From positions 23,570-87,569 of the forward strand of contig JAFLBB010000014.1 in assembly GCA_017304135.1 (NCBI GenBank): a DNA stretch of 64,000 bases, read 5' to 3'. The notes beneath the pieces are model-generated. The model searched no databases. It had not been told where the DNA came from and saw nothing but the letters and a program-made list of their open reading frames with translations. This stretch comes from Acidobacteriota bacterium (GTDB lineage Bacteria > Acidobacteriota > Terriglobia > Bryobacterales > Bryobacteraceae). The position numbers and the translations under genes are program-made. Positions 8,694 to 17,786 of this stretch are shown here, piece by piece; the stretch's first letter is position 1; every line of letters begins with the position of its first letter.

Positions 8694-11402
8694 ATGCGTC
8701 GCGCGCACTGGGCTCTGCTCGTTTTCCCTCTCTTCACGCTGCCGCTGCACGCCCAAGACTTGTTCGCTGAACGCATCCGTCCCCTGCTCGAAAAGCGCTG
8801 CGCCAGTTGTCACAACCCGGAAGCGAAAATGAGCGGCCTCGACGTCACCTCGCGCGGAGGCCTGTTGCGCGGCGGCAAGCAGGGCGCGGATCTGGTGCCG
8901 GGCAAATCCGCCGAAAGCCGCGTCTATCAGTTTGTCGCCGCGCGCAAGATGCCGCCCACCGAAGCGCTCCCCACCGCCGAAACCGAAGCCCTTCGCCAGT
9001 GGATCGACGCCGGAGCGGAGTGGTCCGGGCCTGCCTCGATCCACAAACAGCGCGCCCGCGCCGGCGCAGACTGGTGGGCCTTGCAGCCGCCCCAGCCCCA
9101 GACTGTGCCCGCCATCGACGGCTTCACGAATCCCATTGATGCGTTTCTCGCCCACAAGCTGCGCGAGAAAGGTCTGGCTTTCGCCCCACGCGCCGGTGAG
9201 CGCACCCTGCTGCGCCGCCTCGCCTTTTCGATGAAGGGCCTGCCGCCGAGTGCGGCCGAGTTGTCGCAGCCGTTCCCGGCCGCACTGGAGGCAGCACTCG
9301 CTTCGCCCCAATACGGCGAACGTTGGGGCCGCCACTGGCTCGACGTCGCCCGCTTCGGCGAGACCGACGGCGGCGAGCACAACAACGAGCGCTTCACCGC
9401 CTGGAAATATCGCGACTGGGTCATCGACGCCCTCAACCGCGATATGCCCTACGACGAGTTCGTGCGTCAACAGGTGGCCGGGGATGTCCTTTATCCGGGC
9501 GACCCCAAGGCCACCGCCGCCACCGGTTTTCTCGTCACCGGCCCGTGGGACTCGGTCACCAAGCAGATCAATAAAGACAAGCTCATGGCCATGAGCATCC
9601 GCCAGGATGAGCTCGACGACATGGTCACCGCCACTATGGCCTCGTTCATGGGCCTCACCGTGAACTGCGCCCGCTGCCATGATCACAAGTTCGACCCCAT
9701 CCCGACGCGCGATTACTACCGCCTGGCAGCCGTCTTCCACGGCGTCACCTATGGCGAACGCGCCGTCGCCACTGAGGATCAGAAAACCCAGCGCAAACAG
9801 CTCGTCGAGCCCATCGAGCGGGAGTTGAAGACGGTGCGCTCCGATCTTGCCGCCATCGAGGATGCCCCCCGCGCGCGTTTGTTGCGCGAGAAGTATCTAC
9901 TCTTTGACCGTTCGCGCGGCGAGGCTGCCCGCCGCCTGCCCGTCAACCCTATTTGGAATCGCGAGCGCCTCGCCCCATCGACCACCAAGCGCCTGCGCAT
10001 GATCATCACCGCGCACCAGGGCAAGCTCGCCAGGATCGATCGTCTCGAGGTGATGCCCGCCAGCCACGTCATCTCGAATTGGACCGCCAACGCCGCCGCA
10101 AGCGCGGAGTCGCCCGCGATTCTTGAGATCGAGTTGCCCGCGCCGTGGACCGTCTACGAATTCATCTGGTCCACCGACGCCGCGCGCGGCTCCCGCGACG
10201 GCATGCCCAAGGTGTACCGCATCGAAGCCTCCACCGATGGCCAGACGTGGAAAGAGATCGGCTCCTCGATGGACCACGACTCCGATGTCGAGGTCCTGCT
10301 GCCCGAAGTGACGCCCGAGGAACTCCGCGCCTCCATCCCGGCCGGCGAGCGTGCGCGCTGGCAGACGCTCCTCGCGCAGAGGGACAAACTCGACGCTCAA
10401 CTGCGCGCCATCCCCGCGCTGCCCAGCGTCCACGCCGCTTACCCCGAACCCATGCGGCCCGCTTTCGTGCTTCACCGCGGCTCCATCTCCAAGCCCGGCG
10501 AACCGGCGGCGCCCGGCGCCCTGAGCGCCATCTCAGCGATCGACGCCAACCTCGCTGGGCCCGATGCCGACGACGCCACTCGCCGCACGGCGCTTGCTCG
10601 CTGGCTTACCGATCGCCGCAATCCGCTGCTGGCGCGCGTCATCGTGAACCGCGTCTGGTTCTGGCACTTCGGCAATGGCATCGTGAACACGCCGAGCGAT
10701 TTCGGCTTTAACGGCGATCGTCCGTCGCATCCGGAATTGCTCGACTGGCTCGCTGCCGAGTTCATGAGCCACGGCTGGAGCCTGAAGTGGCTGCACCGCC
10801 AGATCCTCACCTCGCAGGCCTGGCAGCAATCGTCGCAGCACAACGAGAAGGCCTTCGCGCTGGACGCCTCCAACCGCTGGCTCTGGCACATGCCACTCAA
10901 GCGCATGGACGCCGAGATGCTGCGCGACTCCATCCTCGCCTCGGCCGGCAACCTCAACCCCGAGCGCGGCGGCCCCAGCTACCTGCTGCAGAAGAAGGCC
11001 GCCGGCGGCAGCTACATGCACAAGGCGCTGGACAACGACAGCCCCGAAGTGTGGCGGCGCGCTGTCTACCGCTTCGTGGTGCGAGGCGGTGAACGCATCT
11101 TCCTCGACAGCTTCGATTGCCCCGACCCCGCCGTGGCCACACCGCAGCGCAGCGTCTCCAACACCCCCGTGCAGGCGCTCACGCTGCTCAACAACAAGTT
11201 TGTTCTGAACCAGGCAAAGCTGCTCGCGACCCAGCTCGAAAAGTCCGCCGCCGACCCCGTCGCCGCTGCCTACGACCGCCTCTTCCAGCGCCAGCCCTCG
11301 ACCAGGGAGCGTGAGATCGCCACGCGGTTCGTCACACAACACGGCCTCGCGCTCTATCTGCGCGCCCTGTGGAACACGAATGAGTTCGTCTATGTCCCGT
11401 AG
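8694..11402 (+). CDS. Secreted c-type haem protein with PSCyt1, DUF1549 and DUF1553 domains
   Basis: 902 residues with signal peptide ([16 protein letters not shown]). A planctomycete-type cytochrome domain comes first, with a CASCH haem site (Cys36-His40). DUF1549 follows; its hallmark [13 protein letters not shown] (Cys325-His329) is a second CxxCH. A jelly-roll-like middle segment has [13 protein letters not shown]. The C-terminal DUF1553 has [26 protein letters not shown] and [11 protein letters not shown]. The family is abundant in Planctomycetes and Acidobacteria and has no established biochemical role. It is almost always followed, as here, by a DUF1501 gene, which overlaps by 11 bp. 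The likely location is the periplasm or cell surface. Confidence 0.88.
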   Translation: MRRAHWALLVFPLFTLPLHAQDLFAERIRPLLEKRCASCHNPEAKMSGLDVTSRGGLLRGGKQGADLVPGKSAESRVYQFVAARKMPPTEALPTAETEALRQWIDAGAEWSGPASIHKQRARAGADWWALQPPQPQTVPAIDGFTNPIDAFLAHKLREKGLAFAPRAGERTLLRRLAFSMKGLPPSAAELSQPFPAALEAALASPQYGERWGRHWLDVARFGETDGGEHNNERFTAWKYRDWVIDALNRDMPYDEFVRQQVAGDVLYPGDPKATAATGFLVTGPWDSVTKQINKDKLMAMSIRQDELDDMVTATMASFMGLTVNCARCHDHKFDPIPTRDYYRLAAVFHGVTYGERAVATEDQKTQRKQLVEPIERELKTVRSDLAAIEDAPRARLLREKYLLFDRSRGEAARRLPVNPIWNRERLAPSTTKRLRMIITAHQGKLARIDRLEVMPASHVISNWTANAAASAESPAILEIELPAPWTVYEFIWSTDAARGSRDGMPKVYRIEASTDGQTWKEIGSSMDHDSDVEVLLPEVTPEELRASIPAGERARWQTLLAQRDKLDAQLRAIPALPSVHAAYPEPMRPAFVLHRGSISKPGEPAAPGALSAISAIDANLAGPDADDATRRTALARWLTDRRNPLLARVIVNRVWFWHFGNGIVNTPSDFGFNGDRPSHPELLDWLAAEFMSHGWSLKWLHRQILTSQAWQQSSQHNEKAFALDASNRWLWHMPLKRMDAEMLRDSILASAGNLNPERGGPSYLLQKKAAGGSYMHKALDNDSPEVWRRAVYRFVVRGGERIFLDSFDCPDPAVATPQRSVSNTPVQALTLLNNKFVLNQAKLLATQLEKSAADPVAAAYDRLFQRQPSTREREIATRFVTQHGLALYLRALWNTNEFVYVP

Positions 11403-12795
11403 CCCGCACACACCGCTCCGCACGCCGCTCACCCGCCGCCAGTGGCTCTGGGAAGTCGGGGGCGGTGCGCTCGGCATCGGTCTGGCGCAACTGGCCAACG
11501 CAAAACCGCACTTCGCGCCTAAGGCCAAGCGCGCCATCTTCATCTTTCTGCCGGGCGGCATCAGCCACATCGACACATTCGACTACAAGCCCGCCCTCGC
11601 TTCCAACCACGGCAAGGAGACAAAAGGCGCCAACACCATCACGCCGTTCTTCGGCAAGCGCGGCACGGTGATGCGCAGCCCGTGGGAGTTCAGCCGCCAC
11701 GGCAAGTCCGGCGCGTGGGTTTCGACGATGCTCCCGCACCTCGCCGGTTGCGTCGACGACCTCACCTTCATCCACTCGATGGTCTCGCGCTCCAACAGCC
11801 ACGGGCCGGCGATGTTTCAGATGTCCACCGGTTTCGTCTTCCAGGGCTTCCCCTCGGTGGGCGCGTGGATCAGCTACGGCCTCGGCTCGGAGAACGAGAA
11901 CTTGCCCGCGTTTGTGGTTCTGCCTGACCCGCGCGGGCTGCCTCCAGGAGGCGTCGCCCATTGGGGCAACGGCTTCCTGCCCGCGGCTCATCAGGGCGTC
12001 ATCTTCGGCAAACAGGAAGAGCCCATCGCCGACATTCACCCGCAAGCCGGCGTAAGTGAGGCCGCCCAGGCCGCCACCTACGACCTGGTGACGCAGCTCA
12101 ATGAAGAACACCTCCGCGCCAACCCCGGCGAAGACGCGCTCGTGGCCCGCATCCGCGCCTATGAACTCGCCGCGCGCATGCAGTTGAGCGCACCCGAGGT
12201 CACCGACGTTTCGGGCGAAAGCGAGAAAACCCGCGCCAGTTACGGATTAAACGACCCTGAACTACGAAATTACGGATACAACTGCCTGCTCGCCCGCCGC
12301 CTGCTGGAGAAAGGTGTGCGCGTCATCCAGATGTACAATGGCGGCCACTTCGGCAAGCCGCGCATCAATTGGGACGCTCACGAAGACCTGGTGACCAACC
12401 ACGGCAAACTCGCCCGCGTGATGGATCAGCCCACCGCCGCCCTCATTCGCGATCTGAAACAGCGCGGCATGCTGGATGACACGCTCATCGTGTGGACCAC
12501 CGAGTTCGGCCGCCTGCCCATCTCCGAGGGCCTCGGCGAAGGCGGACGCGACCACAACCCCGAAGGCTACACGAGCTTTCTCTGCGGGGCCGGACTGAAG
12601 CGCGGCTTCCACTACGGCGCCACTGACGAACTGGGCTACAAGGCCGAGGTCAACCCCACAACCGTCTACGACCTCCACGCCACCGCGCTCCACCTGCTAG
12701 GGCTTGACCACACGCGGCTCACCTACTATCACAACGGCCTGCAGCGGCGGCTCACCGACGTGCACGGCCACGTGCTGACGGAACTGCTGGCCTGA
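11392..12795 (+). CDS. DUF1501 family secreted protein (sulfatase/alkaline-phosphatase-like fold)
   Basis: About 467 residues from ATG 11392, which overlaps the DUF1549/DUF1553 gene by 11 bp. The N-terminus (LTRRQWLWEVGGGALG) is a Tat-like signal. DUF1501 motifs are present: FLPGGISHIDTFDYKP near the start, the segment ending NSHGPAMFQMSTG, MYNGGHFGKPRINWDAHED, WTTEFGRLP and GEGGRDHNPEGYTSFLCGAGLK. The conserved Asp, His and Gly-rich loops resemble alkaline-phosphatase-superfamily metal sites, but no reaction is proven for the family. It is probably exported folded with a metal bound and works with its DUF1549/DUF1553 partner. Confidence 0.88.
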   Translation: MSRSPHTPLRTPLTRRQWLWEVGGGALGIGLAQLANAKPHFAPKAKRAIFIFLPGGISHIDTFDYKPALASNHGKETKGANTITPFFGKRGTVMRSPWEFSRHGKSGAWVSTMLPHLAGCVDDLTFIHSMVSRSNSHGPAMFQMSTGFVFQGFPSVGAWISYGLGSENENLPAFVVLPDPRGLPPGGVAHWGNGFLPAAHQGVIFGKQEEPIADIHPQAGVSEAAQAATYDLVTQLNEEHLRANPGEDALVARIRAYELAARMQLSAPEVTDVSGESEKTRASYGLNDPELRNYGYNCLLARRLLEKGVRVIQMYNGGHFGKPRINWDAHEDLVTNHGKLARVMDQPTAALIRDLKQRGMLDDTLIVWTTEFGRLPISEGLGEGGRDHNPEGYTSFLCGAGLKRGFHYGATDELGYKAEVNPTTVYDLHATALHLLGLDHTRLTYYHNGLQRRLTDVHGHVLTELLA

Positions 12796-12798
12796 GGC

Positions 12799-13248
12799 TC
12801 AGTCCAGCGGCACTTCGTGATACTGCACCGCCCACTCCTTCATGTATCGCACGCGCGACGGCCGCACGACGTAGAGCAGGAACTCGGGATTGTCGATGCT
12901 CTTCAGATAGGCGCGCAGCAACGGGCTCTCGTCCCAAATCGACTGCCGAGTCTCCTCATCGGTCACCAGCCCCATGCGCCCCGTGATGCGCACATGGTCA
13001 TGCCCCGGACTCATGTAACACAGCTCCACGTTCTGGTTCCGCTCCAGTTCGCCGGTCTTTTGCGAACTGCGCATCGAAGCGATGTAGACCGTGAACCCCT
13101 CGGTGCGCAGCGGCGAGACGGGACGCACGCGCGGCCATTCGCCATCCACGGTGGCGAGGTCAGGGAACTTGGTCGCCGCCATCACCTCATGCGCCAGCCG
13201 GCGCAACTCACCGGCATCGATCGTGACATTCGAGGGAGGGACTTCCAT
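12799..13248 (-). CDS. Pyridoxamine 5'-phosphate oxidase-like FMN-binding split-barrel protein
   Basis: 149 residues. The FMN split-barrel pattern is clear: ELRRLAHEVMAATKFPDLATVDGEWPRVRPVSP, then FTVYIASMRSSQKTGELERNQNVELCY and VRITGRMGLVTDEE. Members of this general-stress/PNPOx-like family bind FMN or F420, and most have no assigned substrate. It is convergent with the DUF1501 gene (3 bp apart) and divergent from the VTT membrane protein (36 bp between start codons). No signal peptide is present, so it is cytoplasmic. Confidence 0.8.
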   Translation of the reverse strand: MEVPPSNVTIDAGELRRLAHEVMAATKFPDLATVDGEWPRVRPVSPLRTEGFTVYIASMRSSQKTGELERNQNVELCYMSPGHDHVRITGRMGLVTDEETRQSIWDESPLLRAYLKSIDNPEFLLYVVRPSRVRYMKEWAVQYHEVPLD

Positions 13249-13284
13249 ATCGTGGCCCTGTCAGGATACAACGTATAGAGAGCA

Positions 13285-13836
13285 ATGCTCACCCGCTGGC
13301 TGGTTCTCGCTGCCATCATCCTCGCTTGCATCCTCGTGCCCTTTGCGATCTTCGAAGACCCTGTCACGCGTTGGGTCACGGCCTTTCTTGATCAACCCCA
13401 TGCCCCGTGGCTCCTCGGGTTCGCCATTGCCGCGCTGCTCGCGGCCGACGTTCTCTTACCCGTCCCTTCCAGCATTCTCAGCATCGGCGCTGGGGCGCTG
13501 CTTGGCTTTAGCGGCGGACTCATCGCCTCCACCGCCGGCATGACGCTGGGCTGCATCGTTGGCTACTGGCTTGGCCTGCGGGCCGCGCGCCGTCCCGTTG
13601 AACGCCTGCTGGGCAGCGGAGAGATGGCGAAGCTTGAGCGCGCCCATACGTTGTTCGGCGAGTGGATCGTACTCATCTTGCGCCCCATCCCAGTGCTGGC
13701 CGAAGCCAGCGTCGTTTTTGCAGGCATGGGCAACATGCGCTTTCCGCGCTTCCTGGCCATGACGACGCTCGCCAACCTGCTCATTTCGGCAGGATATGCA
13801 TGGATGGGCGCTTTTGTTGAATCCTCGCGCCACTGA
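13285..13836 (+). CDS. VTT/SNARE-associated (TVP38/TMEM64, DedA-like) membrane protein
   Basis: 183 residues and strongly hydrophobic. It has an N-terminal membrane segment (LAAIILACILVPFAIF), the VTT-domain core (PVPSSILSIGAGALLGFSGG followed by GMTLGCIVGYWLGLRAARR), an amphipathic LERAHTLFGEWIVLILRPIPVLAEA with the conserved R.IP segment, and a final helix. DedA/TVP38 proteins are inner-membrane proteins linked to phospholipid scrambling and undecaprenyl-phosphate recycling; this member's exact role is not readable. ATG 13285 follows a short AGAGAG. The glutathione peroxidase gene starts 18 bp downstream on the same strand. Confidence 0.8.
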   Translation: MLTRWLVLAAIILACILVPFAIFEDPVTRWVTAFLDQPHAPWLLGFAIAALLAADVLLPVPSSILSIGAGALLGFSGGLIASTAGMTLGCIVGYWLGLRAARRPVERLLGSGEMAKLERAHTLFGEWIVLILRPIPVLAEASVVFAGMGNMRFPRFLAMTTLANLLISAGYAWMGAFVESSRH

Positions 13837-13853
13837 ACGGAGTCCACCATACT

Positions 13854-14405
13854 GTGAAGACAGCTCTGCTTCTGCTCGCCGCCGCAACCCTTATGTCAGC
13901 AGCCAACCCCGCGTCCACCAGCGTCCACGAATTCAAGATGAAGTCGATTGATGGCAAGGAGGTGAACCTCGCCGACTACAAAGGCAAGGTGCTCCTCATG
14001 GTGAACGTCGCCAGCAAGTGCGGCTACACCGGCCAGTACAAGTCGCTCGAAGCGGTCTACCGCAAGTACAAGGACAAGGGGCTGGTCGTGATGGGCTTTC
14101 CGGCGAACAACTTCCTCTGGCAGGAGCCGGGCTCAAACGAAGAGATCGCCACGTTCTGCAAGCGCACCTACGACGTGAGCTTCCCGATGTTCTCGAAGAT
14201 CAGCGTCCTCGGCGGCGACAAAGCGCCGCTGTATGACTACCTCACCAGTGACGCCGCCAACAAGAAGACCTCGGGCATGATCAAGTGGAACTTCACAAAG
14301 TTTCTGATTGGCGCTGACGGCAAGCCCATCGCCCGCTTCGGACCTGGCACCGAACCGGATGCCGCCGAAGTCATAGCCGCCATCGAACAGGCGTTGGGTA
14401 AATAA
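13854..14405 (+). CDS. Glutathione peroxidase family protein (Cys type, thioredoxin-dependent class), exported
   Basis: 183 residues from GTG 13854 with a signal peptide (MKTALLLLAAATLMSA). The catalytic residues are peroxidatic Cys56 in NVASKCGYT, Gln90 in WQEPGSNEE, and Trp145-Asn146 in KWNFTKFLI. A second cysteine, Cys102 in ATFCKRTYDVSFP, sits where thioredoxin-dependent GPx enzymes keep their resolving cysteine. The usual FPCNQF segment here reads FPANNF. It therefore most likely reduces peroxides with thioredoxin-like donors in the periplasm. Family membership is certain; location and electron donor are inferred. Confidence 0.9.
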   Translation: MKTALLLLAAATLMSAANPASTSVHEFKMKSIDGKEVNLADYKGKVLLMVNVASKCGYTGQYKSLEAVYRKYKDKGLVVMGFPANNFLWQEPGSNEEIATFCKRTYDVSFPMFSKISVLGGDKAPLYDYLTSDAANKKTSGMIKWNFTKFLIGADGKPIARFGPGTEPDAAEVIAAIEQALGK

Positions 14406-14429
14406 ACGGCCCGGGCGGAGCCGTCTGCG

Positions 14430-14884
14430 TCAGCATGCATTGAGGAATCCCTTCAACGTTGCAGGCAGGTTCTCCCACTCATCCCTGCTTAGATGCACCC
14501 GAGCATCTGCCTCATGCGCGATGGACTCCAGCAGCAGCCCCCCATCGCTTCGATAGAACGCAAGATCTTCCGGCTCCTCCGGCGCCAGCCAGCCGAAGAG
14601 CCCAGCCACGGCGTCGCACAAGATACCAATCGACTCCGGCTTCACGTCGAAAACGTACAGCCGCGCGGAGTGCCCCAGGAGCAACGTCCCCGGCCACTCG
14701 CTCACCTCACGCTCCTCGACAAACCACGCGCGCAATCGCCGCAGCGCGTTGACGGATGATCGGCGAGGGCGGTCTTCTCCCGGCACACGAAGCTGAAGCG
14801 CGCCCCATACCGCAGGCACACCTCACGCAACAGCGCCCGGTAAGCCTCTCCATTGGGTTCCGCAACAAACTCGTAGCAAGCCAC
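14430..14884 (-). pseudogene. Hypothetical protein gene broken by a single-base frameshift
   Basis: Two minus-strand frames appear to be one gene. The 5' part starts at GTG 14884, 10 bp after glpD ends, and reads MACYEFVAEPNGEAYRALL and so on to EKTALADHPS. The 3' part continues in another frame as VNALRRLRAWFVEEREVSEWPG and on to LKGFLNAC, ending at 14430. The switch lies at about 14750-14757 and needs one extra base (or a -1 slip). Joined, the protein would be about 150 residues with no family I recognise. As the sequence stands the gene is disrupted. A sequencing error is equally possible. Confidence 0.6.
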
Positions 14885-14893
14885 GGCGCCCCG

Positions 14894-16498
14894 CTACCCC
14901 CGCGGCATTGCCACGATCTTCAACGTCAACGCCACCTCTTCACGCTGGCGTTTCGCGTCCCAACCGAGCCGTTTGCCCATATCCTCGGCCAAACCTGCCA
15001 GCAGCCGCTCATCCCAGCGCTCCTCGTGCCCCAGGTAGGTCGACACGAAGAGGAAGTCCGGCATGCGCTGGACCATCTCGTGTTCGAGCGTCCAATCGAG
15101 CACGGCCGTCAGCGCCCTTTCATCCGACGCGCCTTCTGTCGGCGCGCGATCAATGATGGCCGGCGCCTGCACACCGAACAGCTTCGTCACCATGGCCACG
15201 TCGCTGCGATAGATGGCCGTCCGCGCCGCCGTCACGTCCACCTGCTCTTCCACCGCCGAGTAGGCTTCGGGTGTGTTCCCGCCCAGCGCAACCTCGCCCG
15301 TGCGGCACGTGCCCGCCAGTTCCGGCCAGGCCAGGTCCGCCGCCTCCGCGCTCATCACGCGATAGGTCGTATACTTGCCGCCCGTGATGCGCACCACGCC
15401 AGGCGGCTCCTCAAAGATCCTATGCTCGCGGCTCGTCTTCGTGGCCGATTGCTCGCCCGACTTCACCAGCGGCCGCAGCGAACTGTAGGCCGCGATCGGC
15501 TCAATCGTGCGCGAATGCGGGAATATCGCCGCCGCCACTTCGCGGATGTAGCGGACTTCCTCGGCCGAAATCTTCACCTCGTCGGCATTGCCCGCATGGT
15601 CGGCATCGGTCGTGCCCACCAGCGACCGCGTGTTGTTCGGCCCCCAGGGAATGACGAAAAAGATCCGGCCGTCAGTGTGAAAATGCGCAATCGCGTGGTT
15701 CGTAGATGACAGTTTCGGATAGATGAGGTGCGAGCCGCGCACCAGCCGCAGCTTGCCATCGTCATCCCAAGGTCCGCGCGCATTCACCAGCCGCCGCGCA
15801 TGCACCACGAACTCCTCGCCGGTGAACTGCTCGCGCAGCTTGACTCGGAACGTTTCGCCAGCCAGCCGCCACTCCAGGGCTTCGGTGTAGTTCAGCGTCA
15901 GCGCCCCCATACGCGCCGAGTCGAAAATGTTTTCGAGCACCAGCCGCGCCGAGTGGACCTTGCAGTCGTAGTAAACGCCCGCCGAACTCAGCCCCTCCGT
16001 ATTCAACCCCGGCTCCAGATCCTGAGCGTCTTCCTTGCTCAGGAAGCTCCGTTTGCCCACATTGTCGGCGCCTGACAGAAAGTCGTAAATCACCAGCCCC
16101 GTGCCGTAGAACAGCTTTGCGAAGGTGCTCGGAAAGGGAATCAGGAACGGAAGCGGGTCCACCAGGTGGGGCGCAATCCGCTTCAGCGCGCTGCGTTCGC
16201 GCAGCGCCTCTTTCACCAGCTTGAACTCGAAGTTCTTCAGATACCGCAACCCGCCGTGGAGCAGTTGCGAATTGCGGCTGCTCGTCCCGCTGGCAAAGTG
16301 CCGCTTCTCGACGAGCCCCAACTTCAGAGGCTTCTTGGCATCGGAGGCCCTCAGCGCGAGGTCGCGCAAAATGCCCGCTCCGTTAATGCCGCCGCCGAGA
16401 ATCAACACATCGAGCGGATTCTGTTTCGTTGCTTTCTTGAGCCGCTCGAGATGTTCGCCCCGGCTGGCCCGCGTAAACACCGGCTTCGGCGCCGTCAT
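14894..16498 (-). CDS. glpD: FAD-dependent glycerol-3-phosphate dehydrogenase
   Basis: 534 residues. The N-terminal dinucleotide-binding motif VLILGGGINGAGILRD (about 31-46) and the DAO-family motif SSRNSQLLHGGLRYL are typical of GlpD. Later come GPWDD in the middle, SHLIYPKL, FVIPWGP and VRITGGKYTTYR, with a C-terminal GlpD-type helical domain. It oxidises sn-glycerol 3-phosphate to dihydroxyacetone phosphate at the inner membrane and passes electrons to quinone. The start ATG overlaps the stop of the preceding plsC (ATGA), so the genes are translationally coupled. The setting suggests a role in balancing G3P/DHAP for lipid synthesis or turnover rather than glycerol uptake, since no glpF or glpK is present. 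Confidence 0.92.
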   Translation of the reverse strand: MTAPKPVFTRASRGEHLERLKKATKQNPLDVLILGGGINGAGILRDLALRASDAKKPLKLGLVEKRHFASGTSSRNSQLLHGGLRYLKNFEFKLVKEALRERSALKRIAPHLVDPLPFLIPFPSTFAKLFYGTGLVIYDFLSGADNVGKRSFLSKEDAQDLEPGLNTEGLSSAGVYYDCKVHSARLVLENIFDSARMGALTLNYTEALEWRLAGETFRVKLREQFTGEEFVVHARRLVNARGPWDDDGKLRLVRGSHLIYPKLSSTNHAIAHFHTDGRIFFVIPWGPNNTRSLVGTTDADHAGNADEVKISAEEVRYIREVAAAIFPHSRTIEPIAAYSSLRPLVKSGEQSATKTSREHRIFEEPPGVVRITGGKYTTYRVMSAEAADLAWPELAGTCRTGEVALGGNTPEAYSAVEEQVDVTAARTAIYRSDVAMVTKLFGVQAPAIIDRAPTEGASDERALTAVLDWTLEHEMVQRMPDFLFVSTYLGHEERWDERLLAGLAEDMGKRLGWDAKRQREEVALTLKIVAMPRG

Positions 16499-17241
16499 GC
16501 CGCCTCCCGCCTGGCTGGCTCTTCTTCGTCCAACTGCCGCATCAGCGCCTCGATCCGTTCGCGCAGCAGCGTCGTGAACTCCTCGCGCTGCTTCAATGTG
16601 TAGTTCGACGGATCGATTGGTTCGCCCAACAGAAACTCCACCGGACCACCCTTCACATGCACGCTTCCGATGGGCAGCACCTCGCGCGTGCCCTTCAGCG
16701 CAAACGGCACCACCGGCGCGCCGGACTTGATTGCGATGTAGGCCACGCCTTCCTTGAACTCCTGCAGCCCGCCGCTGGCGCGCCGTCCCTCGGGAAAGAG
16801 CAGCACGCTCAGTCCGCGCTCCTGAATCCGCCTGGCCGCATCGGTGAGCACTTTCAAGCTCGATCGCGTGTCGTCCGGGTCGACGGCGAAATGCCCGCTG
16901 CGCCGCAGGTGTGTCCCCAGAAACGGCAGCTTCACGTATTTGATGTTCACCAGAAACAGAAACTGCCGCGGAATCGTCGCCAGCACAACGGGCGTGTCAT
17001 AGAGGCTCAAATGGTTGCCGGCGAATACGAAGTGCTGCCCCGGCTTCACATGTTCAAGGCCGCGCACGCGCAGCTTGATCCCGGCGAACCAAAGCAGTTG
17101 CTTCGCCCAGTTGCGCGAGATCGCATGCTGCCGCCGCCCGTCAGGATCGAAAAGCGAAGTCAGCAGGGAGATGGTCCCCATGAAAATCGTCGAGCCGATG
17201 ATGAGCGGCGCTTTCACCAGCACCGCGAAGAGAAAGCTCAA
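16495..17241 (-). CDS. 1-acyl-glycerol-3-phosphate acyltransferase (PlsC family), paralogue 2
   Basis: About 248 residues. An N-terminal hydrophobic helix (LLFAVLVKAPLIIGSTIF-like) leads to the acyltransferase blocks: NHLSLYD (the HX4D catalytic motif), FLGTHLRRSGHFAVD, LLFPEGRRASGG (the FPEGxR block) and APVVPFALKG. It acylates lysophosphatidic acid or a related lipid at the cytoplasmic membrane face. The frame is open far upstream, but that extension overlaps another gene; TTG 17241 overlaps the upstream TGA (TTGA), which sets the start. It is clearly similar in sequence to the plsC at 17787-18542, as a tandem duplication would be. Confidence 0.85.
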   Translation of the reverse strand: MSFLFAVLVKAPLIIGSTIFMGTISLLTSLFDPDGRRQHAISRNWAKQLLWFAGIKLRVRGLEHVKPGQHFVFAGNHLSLYDTPVVLATIPRQFLFLVNIKYVKLPFLGTHLRRSGHFAVDPDDTRSSLKVLTDAARRIQERGLSVLLFPEGRRASGGLQEFKEGVAYIAIKSGAPVVPFALKGTREVLPIGSVHVKGGPVEFLLGEPIDPSNYTLKQREEFTTLLRERIEALMRQLDEEEPARREAA

Positions 17242-17765
17242 TTCACAGCCCCCGCGCCGCTGGAAGCCGCCCGGTGTTCGGCGTCCAACGCCAGGATCGC
17301 CCGGAAATAGACGCTGGCCAGGGCCGTGGAGAGCACCTGCAGGGCCGGCAACCGCTCCGGTTGACCAGGCATCTGCATCTGGAGTAACAACGGACGCTCC
17401 GGCGATTCCAACAGCCGTTCGGCGTCTTCGCCCAGCATGGGGCCCGCGGCATGTTCGCGCAGCGCATCCAACATGAGCGAATCGGACTCCTCGTTCACTC
17501 CGGTGAGCAGCACGCCCATGGAGAGCGTTTCGCCGCCGCCGAAAAACGCCGCGAACGCCGCCCCGCCCGAGGCCGCCGCCCATTGCATCTCGATGTCGGA
17601 GTTGTTCAAAAACGGCAGCCGTTCGCGAAACTCGGCAGGCCGCTCAGCAAGAAAGTCGCCGAACAGCGTGCACACCGCCTCGCCTTGCTCGACGGTGGGC
17701 TGCAAGTCGTAACCGGCCACCTCCACCCGCTTCTCAGCAGGGTGAATGGTTCGGACATAGAACAT
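17238..17765 (-). CDS. Hypothetical protein between two plsC paralogues
   Basis: 175 residues that I do not recognise. It begins MFYVRTIHPAEKRVEVAGYD, has a Gly/Ala-rich middle (ASGGAAFAAFFGGGETLSMG) and ends in a helix-rich segment (LQVLSTALASVYFRAILALD). It has no signal peptide, no clear membrane span and no cysteine-based metal site. It lies in the minus lipid operon, 21 bp after the first plsC stop, and its own stop overlaps the next plsC start. That arrangement suggests it is co-expressed with the acyltransferases. No function is proposed. Confidence 0.6.
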   Translation of the reverse strand: MFYVRTIHPAEKRVEVAGYDLQPTVEQGEAVCTLFGDFLAERPAEFRERLPFLNNSDIEMQWAAASGGAAFAAFFGGGETLSMGVLLTGVNEESDSLMLDALREHAAGPMLGEDAERLLESPERPLLLQMQMPGQPERLPALQVLSTALASVYFRAILALDAEHRAASSGAGAVN

Positions 17766-17786
17766 TTCTTTAGGGTACCAACTGCC

